From the NCBI RefSeq assembly GCF_042683745.1, contig NZ_JBHUJX010000018.1, forward strand, positions 395,222-459,221: a DNA stretch of 64,000 nt. Reading direction: 5' to 3'. The notes under the pieces are model-generated. The model was not told the origin of the DNA and made no database searches. It was given only the letters and a program-made list of their open reading frames with translations. A program made the translations under genes and the position numbers. Source of the DNA: Pseudoneobacillus sp042683745. Its GTDB lineage: Bacteria > Bacillota > Bacilli > Bacillales > Cytobacillaceae. Shown here one piece after another: positions 1-8,816 of this stretch; position 1 is the first letter of the stretch; each line of letters opens with the position of its first letter.

Positions 1-551
1 AAAGATTCTGGGATTCTGTCTTGTACATGAATATTAATCGTTCCTGCATAAATCCCCTTACCAATCTTAACTTCTTTTCCACCTATTCCATAATTTTGAA
101 TGGGGTGACTATTTATGAAAAATTCTAGGCTATTTACAAATTTTGTTGGCTTACTGTTTTTTGGGGATTCGATTAAATACCCAAGATGAATTTCGCCTCC
201 GTCATAGAGAGTCTCTGTAAACGTAATTATCTGCCCGTCTATCTCAAGCTTCATCCCTTGCACTGTTGATAAACCTTCATCCTTCCCCTTTTTCACTCCA
301 ATATTACCAACAAACTCAAATGCAGAACCTATCAAAGGGAGATTCTTCATGGTGTTAGCAAAAGCTGGAGAAACAAAAGATAATCCAGACGTAACTAAAA
401 TGGCGATAGTAGCAATCGCTAATCCATAATAAAGTTTTGGTCTTTGATTTTTTCTTGGCAGTTGTCGAAGCGTTTCTTCAATCCGCTGATCTATGCTACT
501 TGGAAGGGTGCCGTTCACATCCTTTTTTAATTGTTGTTCCCATTTGTCCAT
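1..551 (-). CDS. Anti-sigma factor, DUF4179-type (partial, runs off left edge)
   Basis: This reading frame is open from an ATG at 551 to the window edge, about 183 codons, so the C-terminus is missing. The N-terminus is cytoplasmic and charged (begins MDKWEQQLKKDV). One membrane segment follows at about residues 42-64, then an extracytoplasmic part with the NTMKNLPLIGSAFEF-like stretch typical of DUF4179 proteins. Such proteins usually hold an ECF sigma factor at the membrane until a signal arrives. The start overlaps the end of the sigma gene by 25 bases, so the two are co-transcribed and probably translationally coupled. A purine-rich site (AAGGGGG) sits ahead of the ATG. The DUF4179 assignment is by sequence character; the anti-sigma role is inferred from the gene pair. 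Confidence 0.75.
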   Translation of the reverse strand, partial: MDKWEQQLKKDVNGTLPSSIDQRIEETLRQLPRKNQRPKLYYGLAIATIAILVTSGLSFVSPAFANTMKNLPLIGSAFEFVGNIGVKKGKDEGLSTVQGMKLEIDGQIITFTETLYDGGEIHLGYLIESPKNSKPTKFVNSLEFFINSHPIQNYGIGGKEVKIGKGIYAGTINIHVQDRIPES

Positions 552-1066
552 GTCTCAAATTCCCCCTTTTCGATTAGAATCATGCGCAATTTCTCACGTG
601 CTCGACGTAGCTTTGTTTTAATTGTATTTTCGGGTGCTTCATATATAAGAGCAAGTTCTTGAATGGAGAGGTCCTCAATATGAAATAATTTAATTAGTTG
701 CTTTTGCTCTTCAGGCAAGAGATCAAGTAATTGATCTATCTCGATTTTGAAATAACCCTGATCAAGTGATATTGGCTCTTGATATTCGTCAAAAGGGATT
801 ATTTTTTTCCGATGTCTATGAATCTGGTAGCACTCATTTATTAATATACGAATTAACCAGGTTTTAAAAAAAGCTGGTTTTTTTAGTGAATGGATGTTTT
901 TATATGCTTTTAATATCGCTTCCTGAATCGCATCCGCACAATCTTCCTCACTTGAAAGAATGGTACGAGCAACTCGATACATCGTTAATTTATTTGTTTG
1001 AATCAAGTTTTCAAAGGAGGATACATTCCCTTTTATCGCCCTTTTCACGTCTTTAATAATATCCAT
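527..1066 (-). CDS. ECF sigma factor
   Basis: A 179-residue sigma-70 protein of the extracytoplasmic-function class. Region 2 is at about residues 20-90 (SSEEDCADAIQEAILKAYKN, then FKTWLIRILINECYQ). Region 4 is at about 115-170 (LSIQELALIYEAPENTIKTK, then LRRAREKLR). It would direct RNA polymerase to a stress regulon once its membrane anti-sigma, the overlapping downstream gene, releases it. A GTG at 1072 would also open the frame, but it abuts the AAAGGAGA ribosome site. The ATG at 1066 has proper spacing and is preferred. Upstream on the minus strand, TGAAAC followed 15 bases later by CGCATC resembles an ECF promoter, so autoregulation is possible. Confidence 0.88.
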   Translation of the reverse strand: MDIIKDVKRAIKGNVSSFENLIQTNKLTMYRVARTILSSEEDCADAIQEAILKAYKNIHSLKKPAFFKTWLIRILINECYQIHRHRKKIIPFDEYQEPISLDQGYFKIEIDQLLDLLPEEQKQLIKLFHIEDLSIQELALIYEAPENTIKTKLRRAREKLRMILIEKGEFETWTNGNNN

Positions 1067-1149
1067 AGTCACTCTCCTTTCTTTTAGATTTATTTGTTAG
1101 ATGCGTAAGTGGCTAGTTAGGTTTCATTGATGGAAGAACAAAATGCGCA

Positions 1150-1248
1150 AGCGCCTTGACAGCCCCGACAAGCAAATGCTTCTCCACCCGGAAAGTCGTT
1201 CTTTGACTTTTTGGGTGGAGAACATTTGACCTCGAGGGGCTAGGCGCT
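1150..1248. repeat. Long imperfect hairpin, REP-like Bacillus intergenic repeat
   Basis: Nested complementary arms form one long hairpin: AGCGCCT (1150-1156) with AGGCGCT (1242-1248), AGCCCC with GGGGCT, CAAATG with CATTTG, CTCCACCC with GGGTGGAG, and AAAGTC with GACTTT around a short loop. It is markedly more GC-rich than the DNA around it. Elements of this look (GCGCCTTGACAGCCCCGACA ... GGGGCTAGGCGCTGGAGC) recur between genes in Bacillaceae genomes. Only one copy is present here. A role in transcript stability or termination is possible but not shown. Confidence 0.6.
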
Positions 1249-1315
1249 GGAGCTGGATTACGCCAAACTTCTTCAGAGTTTTCCACATCTTGTTATTTTA
1301 TAAATTCTTAAGCTA

Positions 1316-1352
1316 CAAAAAAGCAAACCAGAAATAAAAAATTCAGGTTTGC
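1316..1352 (-). terminator. Rho-independent terminator of the chemoreceptor gene
   Basis: On the minus strand GGCAAACC pairs with GGTTTGC across a loop of about 16 bases, followed by TTTTTTG. It lies 20 bases beyond the stop of the chemoreceptor gene. Confidence 0.75.
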
Positions 1353-1372
1353 CTTAATGTTTTTCTTTACTT

Positions 1373-3100
1373 CTATAACTTAAATTGCTCCATTAGTTCC
1401 TGCATTTCTTGTGAAACTTTACTTAACGCAACTGCTGAAGCTTGTATCTCTTCCATTGATGCATTTTGTTGTTGTGAGGAAGCAGCAATAGTTGAAACGT
1501 TATCAGAAGATTCACGTGCTATATTGTTTAAATTCTTGACTAGTTCTGATACCTGTTTTGATTCATTAGACAATTTTTCTGCTGCTTCGGATACTAAACT
1601 AATTTTGTTGGATACATCATCTGTGGAATTCAGTATGTTTCCAAATACCTCACCTGCATCACTGACTACCTTCATTCCGTTCTCGACCTCAATCGTTCCA
1701 GAGTTCATCGATTCAACAGCTTTTAATGTTTCTTGTTGGATCACATGGACAACGCCAGTTATTTGTTGCGCTGACTTTTCAGATTGCTCAGCAAGCTTCC
1801 TCACTTCATCCGCAACAACAGCAAATCCTTTTCCACTTTCACCCGCACGTGCAGCCTCAATCGCGGCATTTAGCGCAAGTAAATTGGTTTGCGAGGCTAT
1901 CTCCGTTATTACTTTGACAAACTGACCTATTTCTTTGGATCTATCCCCTAAAATTTTAACTATAGAAGCTGATTGATTAACAGATTGATTGAGTGTTTTC
2001 ATCTGTTCTGTTATTTTCCCAATATGTTCGCTTCCTGTTTGAGCTTGTTTATACATAAGAGTGGAAGCGCTTGAAACATCATGTGATGTTTTCGCAATTT
2101 CTATGATTCCAATAGCAATCTTCTCCATTGAATTCGAACTTTCACTTGTTGTACTCTCCTGTGTATCTATCCCGTTAGCAATTTCTTGGATAGAAAGGGT
2201 AATTTCATTCGTCGACAATGCGGTTTGCTCTGCACTAGCAAGTAATTCTTCTGATGAAGCCGCTACTTGTTCAGCTGTTTCTCCGACACTCTTTATCATG
2301 CCTCTAATATTTCTAACCATTGCATTAAATTGTTGACTCAGCTTTCCTAACTCATCATTTCTCCGCTCGGGTAATCGAACGTTTAGTTCACCTTGCCCTA
2401 CAAGGGAGATAGCTGAAAACAGATCTTTAACCGGCGCAAAGATTTTCCTTAAAGCAATAAATTGAATAAAACAAATAACAATTAATAATAGTAGTAAAGC
2501 AACGCTCATCTTCATGACTAATTCATTTTGGCTTTTGGTGATCAAACTTGCGTCCGTATCAATTCCAAAAATAGCGATCACCTCACCATTTTCATCGATG
2601 ACAGGTTCTAATGTAGTGACCCACGTCCCGATACTATCCTTATATACATTTGTTGAGGCTGGCTTCTTTTCCTTTAAAACCATTTTCGCTGCGTCTATCC
2701 AATAATTGGATTGTTCAAGCATATCCCCAAGTACTACTTCTTCGATATCCATTAGATGCTTTGGTCCAGGCATAATCATCGTTTTGTTGCCATCGACGAT
2801 CTCCGCCCCGAAGAAATAGCCTTGTGCTACATTTTTGTTTTTATCTGATAATTTAGTTAGGTTTTCTATTAACCTAATATTATTTTCAGAACTCTTATCA
2901 AAGTCTTCTAATGCTAGTTTGATATCTTCGGTGTCAAATGTACTTATCCAAAGATCAGCCACTCCCATTGATTGAGTAGTCAAGCTTTTCGTCATCACTG
3001 TTTTCTGAATAAAATAACTTGCAATAATTAATACAATGCCTAACACAAATAAACTAGATATGGTAAATAATAGATTTCTTCCAAAAAGAGATTTCAACAT
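1373..3100 (-). CDS. Methyl-accepting chemotaxis protein (Cache-HAMP-MCP signal)
   Basis: A 575-residue transmembrane chemoreceptor. Membrane segment 1 is at about residues 10-32. An extracellular Cache-like sensor follows at about 33-195, membrane segment 2 at about 197-218, and a HAMP linker at 218-272. The cytoplasmic signalling coiled coil carries the conserved hairpin tip (SQTNLLALNAAIEAARAGE, GKGFAVVADEVRKLAEQS) at about 400-445. It would bind a small ligand outside and control CheA/CheW. No C-terminal CheR-tether pentapeptide is visible. The ATG follows GGAGGAACGATC. It is a single-gene unit with its own terminator. The EAL gene is upstream in the same direction, 97 bases away. Ligand unknown. 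Confidence 0.93.
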   Translation of the reverse strand: MLKSLFGRNLLFTISSLFVLGIVLIIASYFIQKTVMTKSLTTQSMGVADLWISTFDTEDIKLALEDFDKSSENNIRLIENLTKLSDKNKNVAQGYFFGAEIVDGNKTMIMPGPKHLMDIEEVVLGDMLEQSNYWIDAAKMVLKEKKPASTNVYKDSIGTWVTTLEPVIDENGEVIAIFGIDTDASLITKSQNELVMKMSVALLLLLIVICFIQFIALRKIFAPVKDLFSAISLVGQGELNVRLPERRNDELGKLSQQFNAMVRNIRGMIKSVGETAEQVAASSEELLASAEQTALSTNEITLSIQEIANGIDTQESTTSESSNSMEKIAIGIIEIAKTSHDVSSASTLMYKQAQTGSEHIGKITEQMKTLNQSVNQSASIVKILGDRSKEIGQFVKVITEIASQTNLLALNAAIEAARAGESGKGFAVVADEVRKLAEQSEKSAQQITGVVHVIQQETLKAVESMNSGTIEVENGMKVVSDAGEVFGNILNSTDDVSNKISLVSEAAEKLSNESKQVSELVKNLNNIARESSDNVSTIAASSQQQNASMEEIQASAVALSKVSQEMQELMEQFKL

Positions 3101-3197
3101 GATCGTTCCTCCAAAACTGTATTCTTAATTCGCTCATTTCTGAAATAAATTCTTACTGTCAGACCCATTCTTTCGTATGATCTACGCGAAAGGAACT

Positions 3198-3908
3198 CTA
3201 TAAACGATGGGGTTTGGAAATATAATAGCCTTGAATAATAGGTATTCCCATATTAATGGCTCTTAAAAGGTCGCTTTCGGTCTCAATTCCTTCTATAACT
3301 AAATCTATATCGACACTTTCATCTCCTTGTAGAAATGATATTCCTGATTGATCTTCTTTTAGATAAAGTTTTTTTATAAAAGTTCGATCCAATTTAACAA
3401 AATGCGGACAAAAATTATTTATTTTACAGAGTGAGGACTCAATATTTTTAATATCATCAAAAGCTAACTTAAATCCTTCATTCTTAAGAAGCTGTAAACG
3501 AGCTTTAAATGAGCTTTGCTCCCAGATATTTTCTTCTATTGGATCTTCATTGATTTCAAAAACTACCCTGCCCTTAATATGTGGGTAAACAGCAATCATT
3601 TTCTCTAGAAATGAATTGAAATCCTTATGTACAATTGTCGACGGAAAAATATTTATAAATAGATAAAATTCATTAAGAAACTTTAGGGGGTATTCTTTAA
3701 CTGCATTTAAGATAGCAGCTATATCCAAGTCATATAGTAAATTTCTGCTACGAGCATAATTAAATAGTTCAGTGGGATTCATTTTTGTAGGGGTTCTTAA
3801 TAATGCCTCATATGCAAAAATACTTTTACTCAGATTGCTCCAGAGGGGTTGAAACTCATTGTAAAAGAGCTTATCTCTTATGAAATCCTTTAATATCATT
3901 TCATCCAC
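3198..3908 (-). CDS. EAL-domain cyclic-di-GMP phosphodiesterase (stand-alone)
   Basis: A 236-residue protein that is almost entirely one EAL domain, expected to hydrolyse c-di-GMP to pGpG in the cytoplasm. Signature residues are all visible: YEALLR near residue 33, the Asn in LFINIFPST, Glu in VVFEINED, the Asp pair in LAFDDI, Lys in VKLDR, Glu in VIEGIE, and Gln in IIQGYYISKP. It is therefore probably active, though the segment before IEGIE is shorter than usual. The GTG start at 3908 has GGGAGG seven bases upstream; no upstream ATG competes. It lacks a sensory domain, so partner or expression control must provide regulation. A GGDEF synthase is encoded at 52.5 kb. Confidence 0.88.
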   Translation of the reverse strand: MDEMILKDFIRDKLFYNEFQPLWSNLSKSIFAYEALLRTPTKMNPTELFNYARSRNLLYDLDIAAILNAVKEYPLKFLNEFYLFINIFPSTIVHKDFNSFLEKMIAVYPHIKGRVVFEINEDPIEENIWEQSSFKARLQLLKNEGFKLAFDDIKNIESSLCKINNFCPHFVKLDRTFIKKLYLKEDQSGISFLQGDESVDIDLVIEGIETESDLLRAINMGIPIIQGYYISKPHRL

Positions 3909-4030
3909 TACTAAACCTCCCTTCTAAAGTATTTATTTTTTCAAAAAAATTAAGTCTCTACATGTCATTCCAATATCAAGAATTACCTTCGACAATATTT
4001 TTCAAATATAGACAATATTATTATATTTTA

Positions 4031-4053
4031 AATAGACCTAATAGTCTAGTTTG
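4031..4053. promoter_or_regulatory. Imperfect palindrome ahead of MFS gene (divergent relative of the window-wide operator)
   Basis: TAGAC and GTCTA arms flank a six-base centre, with AAA and TTT outside. It resembles the AAACTRACYRGTYRGTTT family but has inserted bases, so it may bind a different repressor. It lies 65 bases ahead of the MFS start. Confidence 0.35.
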
Positions 4054-4117
4054 ATTATAATTAAATAATAATCATTAATTTGGCTGCCTTTAAAATGAAG
4101 GTAGGAGGAGGCAAAGT

Positions 4118-5362
4118 ATGAGTCAGACGGCAATCGAATACGAGTTAACTAATGAGAAGCCTTTGAAAACACTCTATAAAAATAAGAAATTCATTCTTTT
4201 ATGGATTTCAAGTTTATTTACAGGGCTTTCATTGTCCATGTATATGTTGACTGAAACATGGTACGTAGTTAATGTATTGGAAAAAAAATCTATGCTCGGA
4301 TTCGTTCTTATGGCTACAACACTACCGAGGGTGCTGCTACTGATGATTGGAGGGGTTATAGCAGATCGAATGAAATCATCTACCATCATGTTTTTGTCCA
4401 ATAGTATGAGGGGAATATTAATTTTAATTATGATCTTCTTTTTACATGTCGGATTATTAAACATTTGGCTACTCATTTGCTTTGCCTTATTATTTGGGAT
4501 ACTAGATGCCTTTTTTTGGCCAGCAAGTACTTCCATTATTCCAATTATTGTTGATAAGCAAATATTAACAAGGGCGAATTCCATTATCCAAACGACAAGT
4601 CAGATTACAACAATAAGCGGCTCCGTTGTGGCTGGATGGCTATTATCGATTAGTTCCTTCAGTGTAACCTTTGGTTTTGTTTCTATTATTTTAGTTATTA
4701 GTGGGATTCTAGCCTTTCGTATAAATGATGAGAATCGAGTTAGAATTTCTAGTGGCTCTACTTGGGGGCAATTATTAGAAGGATTAGTATATGTAAAAAA
4801 ATCACCTCTATTAATAAGTACAATGCTTTTAGGAGTTATCGTTAACCTATTATTCGCGGGTCCAGTTTCACTTGCGGGACCACTATTAGTAAGTGATCTA
4901 TTCCAAGGAGACATTCAGGATTTAAGTTTTGTTCAAAGTGCTCTACCTGTTGGGATCGTTATTGGAGGATTTCTTGTAGCGGTTTGGAACCCTACGAAAA
5001 AAAGAGGAAGAGTGTTTTTACAGCGGCTTGTTATTATGGGATTTGTATTAGTGTTGTATAGCCAGGTAAAGGAATTATGGCAATGTATTCTTACTACTGG
5101 CTGGCTCGGAATATTAATTGCAGCAGGAATACCCCTCAGGTCACTCATCCAAGAAAATACCGAACCTGATAAACTTGGCAGAGTACAGGGAATCAATTTT
5201 ACTGCCACTACTGGATTAATTCCATTGTCCTATGCTCTTACATCCATTTTATTATCTTGGGATATTTCTATTCAAAGCATCCTTTTCTATAGTGGGGTAT
5301 TTTTGATTTTAGTAACTTTACTTGCTACTTGGAAATTTCCAATCTTAAGAAAAGCTGATTAA
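4118..5362 (+). CDS. MFS transporter (drug or metabolite exporter)
   Basis: A 414-residue major facilitator with about 12 hydrophobic segments. The loop between segments 2 and 3 has the GGVIADRM-type motif A at about residue 78. Its closest look is to the macrolide/enterobactin-exporter branch (MFS_3), which also includes the proteins at 44.9 and 56.6 kb. It would use the proton gradient to export a small lipophilic or peptide-like compound; the substrate cannot be read from sequence. The ATG follows AGGAGGAGGCAAAGT. It is transcribed alone and closed by a strong terminator. An inverted repeat 65 bases upstream suggests repressor control. Confidence 0.85.
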   Translation: MSQTAIEYELTNEKPLKTLYKNKKFILLWISSLFTGLSLSMYMLTETWYVVNVLEKKSMLGFVLMATTLPRVLLLMIGGVIADRMKSSTIMFLSNSMRGILILIMIFFLHVGLLNIWLLICFALLFGILDAFFWPASTSIIPIIVDKQILTRANSIIQTTSQITTISGSVVAGWLLSISSFSVTFGFVSIILVISGILAFRINDENRVRISSGSTWGQLLEGLVYVKKSPLLISTMLLGVIVNLLFAGPVSLAGPLLVSDLFQGDIQDLSFVQSALPVGIVIGGFLVAVWNPTKKRGRVFLQRLVIMGFVLVLYSQVKELWQCILTTGWLGILIAAGIPLRSLIQENTEPDKLGRVQGINFTATTGLIPLSYALTSILLSWDISIQSILFYSGVFLILVTLLATWKFPILRKAD

Positions 5363-5363
5363 A

Positions 5364-5404
5364 AAAATGCAGTGGAATCGTCAATCGATTCACACTGCAT
5401 TTTT
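5364..5404. terminator. Bidirectional terminator between convergent genes
   Basis: AATGCAGTG pairs with CACTGCATT, and GAATCG with CGATTC inside. A-run and T-run flanks let it work for both the MFS gene and the opposing phosphoesterase operon. Confidence 0.85.
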
Positions 5405-5417
5405 TACCCCCTAATAT

Positions 5418-6137
5418 TTACAATTTTATATAACTATTAATTATTTTCCCCCCAAAAGGAACATTTAAATTTTGAAAGTCATCAATAAAACGCTCTAAAT
5501 CATGGTTATTATACTCGATATCTTTAAACTGAATATGAATTGTATTGCCAATTTCGATGATCGCATATTTAGCCCTTGGTCCTCTATTTATGCCTAGTGG
5601 TCCTGGATTCAGATAATATCTTCCTTCTGATTGAAAGTAATACACAACATGATGGTGACCAAAACAAACCATATCGATTGATGAATTATGATAAAGAGCA
5701 TCTAATTTCTTTATTGATGACTCAGAATCAACTGGAATAAAGCTTTGACTGCCATCTAAATGATAGTGTTTAAATAGTACTTTCTTTCCTTCGTATTCAC
5801 TCAATATTGTTTGGGATAACCCAAATAAGAATGGGAAGAACTTTGGATCAATTCGCTCTGCAATCCAATAATGATGTTCCTTAAATAAGTCATCAGGATT
5901 TTCTTCACCGTTTAAAATGCTTATAATTTCTTGATCATGGTTTCCTTTAACATAAGAAATATTATTCCGATTTGATAACAATTCTAAAACCTTGTTTGAT
6001 TCGTGACCGACACCAATCATATCCCCCAAACAATATAAATGTTCTATGTCTTGATATTTATCGATGTCTTCTAACACCGCTTTAAGTGCCGAGCTATTAC
6101 CATGAATATCTGAAAAAACAGCAATTTTTATACTCAT
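5418..6137 (-). CDS. Metallophosphoesterase, YfcE/MPP-type
   Basis: A 239-residue calcineurin-like phosphoesterase. The metal-binding motifs are in order: SDIHGN (about residue 9), GDMIGVGH (about 38), GNHD (about 64), a lone His in LFKHYH, and CFGHHH (about 160), followed by LNPGPLG. It should bind two metal ions and cleave a phosphomonoester or phosphodiester; the substrate is unknown. It starts 15 bases after the upstream M24 peptidase gene and shares its transcript. A close paralogue of identical length is encoded at 46.4 kb, where it carries its own operator. The pairing with a peptidase is unusual and may only reflect co-regulation. Confidence 0.85.
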   Translation of the reverse strand: MSIKIAVFSDIHGNSSALKAVLEDIDKYQDIEHLYCLGDMIGVGHESNKVLELLSNRNNISYVKGNHDQEIISILNGEENPDDLFKEHHYWIAERIDPKFFPFLFGLSQTILSEYEGKKVLFKHYHLDGSQSFIPVDSESSIKKLDALYHNSSIDMVCFGHHHVVYYFQSEGRYYLNPGPLGINRGPRAKYAIIEIGNTIHIQFKDIEYNNHDLERFIDDFQNLNVPFGGKIINSYIKL

Positions 6138-6152
6138 TCTCGATCCCCTGTT

Positions 6153-7412
6153 CTACACTACTATAGGATGATTTTCCATATATTGTTCAATCTCATCGAC
6201 CGTACGAATGATGTTTTTAGATAAGTTCTCATATCCTGTATCCGTAACGAGAATATTATCTTCGATTCGAATTCCTATACCTTCCTCATCTATATAAAGC
6301 CCTGGTTCTACTGTGATAACCATACCTGGTTGTAGAATACGATTGTGATAACTGCCTACGTCATGAGTGTCTAACCCGAGGAAATGGCTAACTCCATGAT
6401 AAAAATAATTTTTAATTTGGTGATCTTCCTTAATTAATCCAATTTCTTTACATCCTTTTATTAAAATTTCCTTAGCAACACTATTCAATCTACTAAACTC
6501 TAAACCTGGTTTAATTATTTCCTCGACTGCATAAAGAGTTTTGAGTACAATATTATAAATTTGTTTTTGTCTTTCCGTAAATTTCCCATTTACGGGAAAG
6601 GTGAAACTTATATCGGCTTTGTAGAGACCGCGCTCCGCCCCTAAATCTAATAGAATAAGATCTCCATCCTTCGTTTGACAATTATTATCCTTATAATGCA
6701 ATATTGTCGCATTTTTACCGCTTGCAACAATGGACTTATAAGCTTTATTTGAATTTCCGTTTTGCTTCAATGCAAAGTCAAAGAAAGCTTCTAACTGGTA
6801 TTCCCATAAATATGATTCTGCGTTTTCTAACATATTTCTAATTCCTTTATCCGTTACCTCAATTGCTTCTTTTATTTTATTGATTTCGACCTCTGTTTTA
6901 ATAACCCGCATCTCACAAATCTCATGATAAAGATTTTCAATTTTTAAATTGGGGTAGAATTTTTGAATGTCTTTAGCAATCTTATGTGAGGGACTCTCAG
7001 CTTCTTCAAAGCTATGTGCTTCTAAATCGAGATAGAGTGTTTCGTAATGATTGCTTCTCAATTCATTAGACAGGAATGAATGAAAATCATTTAAGTAAAC
7101 GACTTGATCGACACTGGATAGATATTTCGCCTGCTCTTTAGAAATGGTCTTACCTTCCCATTTTTCTTTAAGAGGATTGGGCTCTTTTATGAACAATAAT
7201 TCACTGACCATGTTATTTACCTTTTTCATGGCATAAATAACATTAGCCTCCGTTATCCCAGTTAAATAATAGAAGTTTTTATTTGGAGTAAAGTCATAAT
7301 ATTCGTCAGCAGATTTTCTAGGCGCCTTTCCAGAAAAAAGAATCATTATCGATTGATCTAGCAGTTGGTCACATAACTTTTTTCGATTTTTTTCAAAAAA
7401 TTCGGGTTTCAT
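6153..7412 (-). CDS. Xaa-Pro aminopeptidase (M24B)
   Basis: A 419-residue cytoplasmic peptidase that removes an N-terminal residue preceding proline. The N-terminal AMP_N domain is at about residues 1-125 (YYDFTPNKNFYYLTG). The catalytic pita-bread fold keeps the five metal ligands: Asp in LLDLGAE, Asp in YKADISFTFPV, His in GVSHFLGLDTHDVG, Glu in TVEPGLYI, and Glu in GIRIEDN. Length is normal for the family. The ATG has AAAGGGAG upstream. It is first in a two-gene operon with the phosphoesterase. With the M3 peptidases at 31.6 and 33.4 kb it would complete the breakdown of imported proline-containing peptides. Confidence 0.9.
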   Translation of the reverse strand: MKPEFFEKNRKKLCDQLLDQSIMILFSGKAPRKSADEYYDFTPNKNFYYLTGITEANVIYAMKKVNNMVSELLFIKEPNPLKEKWEGKTISKEQAKYLSSVDQVVYLNDFHSFLSNELRSNHYETLYLDLEAHSFEEAESPSHKIAKDIQKFYPNLKIENLYHEICEMRVIKTEVEINKIKEAIEVTDKGIRNMLENAESYLWEYQLEAFFDFALKQNGNSNKAYKSIVASGKNATILHYKDNNCQTKDGDLILLDLGAERGLYKADISFTFPVNGKFTERQKQIYNIVLKTLYAVEEIIKPGLEFSRLNSVAKEILIKGCKEIGLIKEDHQIKNYFYHGVSHFLGLDTHDVGSYHNRILQPGMVITVEPGLYIDEEGIGIRIEDNILVTDTGYENLSKNIIRTVDEIEQYMENHPIVV

Positions 7413-7479
7413 TTATTTAACTCCCTTTTATGTCAGATTCTAGTGTGAGAAACCAGACTATTTATTTATATAAAACAAA

Positions 7480-7520
7480 AAACCAGGCAATCCCTACATG
7501 AAGGAACTGCTGGCCTTTTC
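7480..7520 (-). terminator. Terminator-like hairpin on the minus strand
   Basis: On the minus strand a CCAGCAGTTCC arm pairs imperfectly with GGGATTGCCTGG, followed by TTTTTTG. No annotated gene ends just before it, which implies a short transcript from the 7.5-7.7 kb gap. Confidence 0.55.
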
Positions 7521-7528
7521 AAAAAGTC

Positions 7529-7634
7529 CTATAGGATACGTGAAATCATGGGTTTGGGTCTAGATTTAGAACCTGATTGATCATCAATTTCTATTGATTG
7601 ATTGCTAAATATTAAAATAAAATTTGTCGTCATT
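7529..7634 (-). other. Possible short transcript with a tiny, frameshifted peptide ORF
   Basis: On the minus strand GAGGTGG stands five bases before an ATG at 7634, but this frame stops after nine codons. A second frame continues with a peptide-like sequence (SNQSIEIDDQSGSKSRPKP and a few more residues) to a TAG at 7529, just ahead of a terminator-like hairpin. Removing one base from the A/T run near 7621 would join the two into about 34 residues. It could be a small regulatory RNA, a decayed peptide gene, or a sequencing error. No similarity is claimed. Confidence 0.3.
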
Positions 7635-7737
7635 TGGACCACCTCATTTACTTTTAACTTACTAAGTTTAGAATACCGTATGTTACAAATTCAAAAAAGT
7701 GAAAATTATTTGATTCCTTTTCACCATTTACAAACCT

Positions 7738-8763
7738 CTACTTCATTATGTTATTGAAATTGAGTACTTCCATAAATCCAGAGCCATCACTGTTTATTTT
7801 AGCTACTATTTCTTCTTCATAGCTCCCATCTTTATTGTTTCTATCATAAATGAAATAAAGGGTGTTCTCATTTAGGTAAATAGGATGCTCTGCATAAGAT
7901 TGCAAATTGGTTATTTGCCTTTTAATACCTGAAAGTATGTCCCTCTCAACTAATTCATATGGCTCCTGCCCACTCTCACTGTAAGCTACTTTTTTCCCAT
8001 TTGGTGATAAAGTAGCGTTGGAAAACAGGTTCGTTTCACCATAAGCCAAAAGCTCTTTCGTATTAATGTCATAAATAATAAAATCTGTACCCTTACTACT
8101 TCCCTCTATTTTTATCACCTTTTTATTTCCATTATAAGGTATCATGATCATTCCAAGCTTTTCACCGTCTGCTGTTATCGATAGATCAGACATCCACTCA
8201 CTTGAAAAGCTAGTTAGGCGTTGTTCGTCAGTACCATCAACATTCATTGAAAATAAATCATATGCATGTAGCCCTGCCGCTACACCACTGTGCGCAGCGT
8301 AAAACTCCTTTGCTTTTATCAAATAAATTCTCTTCCCATCTGGTGAAAAAATGGCGTCAGTTACGATCTCGTCTTCAGATGTTAATCTTTTATTTTCTGA
8401 ACCATCCTTGTTCATAATATAAAGAACTTGATTTAATTTCTTTTTGTATATGGATGCTATATAAAGGATTTTTTCTCAATTATTTGAAAAGATAGGATTG
8501 ATATGATCATCCTTCCTTGGACTAGTTAGCCTAGTAACGTTCCCTTTTAAATCGGTAAGATAGATGGCTCCTTTTCCCTTTTTAAAATATGAAAAAATAA
8601 TCTCTTCTTCATTTGGGGAAATAGAGGTGCCACCATATATTCCTTGTTTAGGATAATAATCTTCAAAAAACAAACTTCCCCATAAAGATTTTCCGAAATA
8701 GAAAAATAAAATACAAAAAACGACACCTGAAAAAAGAACGAATCCTATTATTTGTTTTCGCAG
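7738..8763 (-). pseudogene. TolB-like beta-propeller membrane-anchored protein, broken by in-frame TGA
   Basis: One frame runs from a CTG at 8763 to 7738 (341 codons), interrupted only by a TGA at 8474-8476. The start is inferred: GGAGG lies eight bases before the CTG, and the first residues form a signal anchor (KQIIGFVLFSGVV). The rest has repeated propeller blades (SPDGKRIYLIKA, SPNGKKVAYSES, NKDGSYEEEIVAKINSDGSG), as in TolB/WD40-like sensors. Both halves match the same repeat pattern on either side of the stop (DDHINPIFSNN, then EKILYIASIY), so the TGA is probably recent, a sequencing error, or read through. A near-perfect operator palindrome lies just upstream. Function unknown. Confidence 0.7.
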
Positions 8764-8798
8764 CTTGTTTACCTCCTTTCAGTCTGTTCCTAAATGTT

Positions 8799-8816
8799 AA
8801 ACCGACTAGTTAGTTT
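8799..8816. promoter_or_regulatory. Operator palindrome, 17/18 match
   Basis: AAACCGACTAGTTAGTTT, with complementary flanks extending it to 22 bases. On the minus strand it follows TACAAT by a base or two, so it would cover the start of the propeller-gene transcript. Confidence 0.75.

Noticed and set aside
1109..1126. Operator-like AGTGGCTAGTTAGGTTTC near the first sigma gene
   Set aside because: Only the right half matches, and it needs a one-base shift; it overlaps a possible ECF promoter instead.
1524..1925. Long plus-strand frame opposite the chemoreceptor gene
   Set aside because: It is the shadow of the conserved signalling domain read on the other strand, and has no ribosome site.
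7450..7467. Operator-like match AAACCAGACTATTTATTT ahead of the Xaa-Pro aminopeptidase gene
   Set aside because: It needs an inserted base and lacks the right arm; too weak to add to the operator list.
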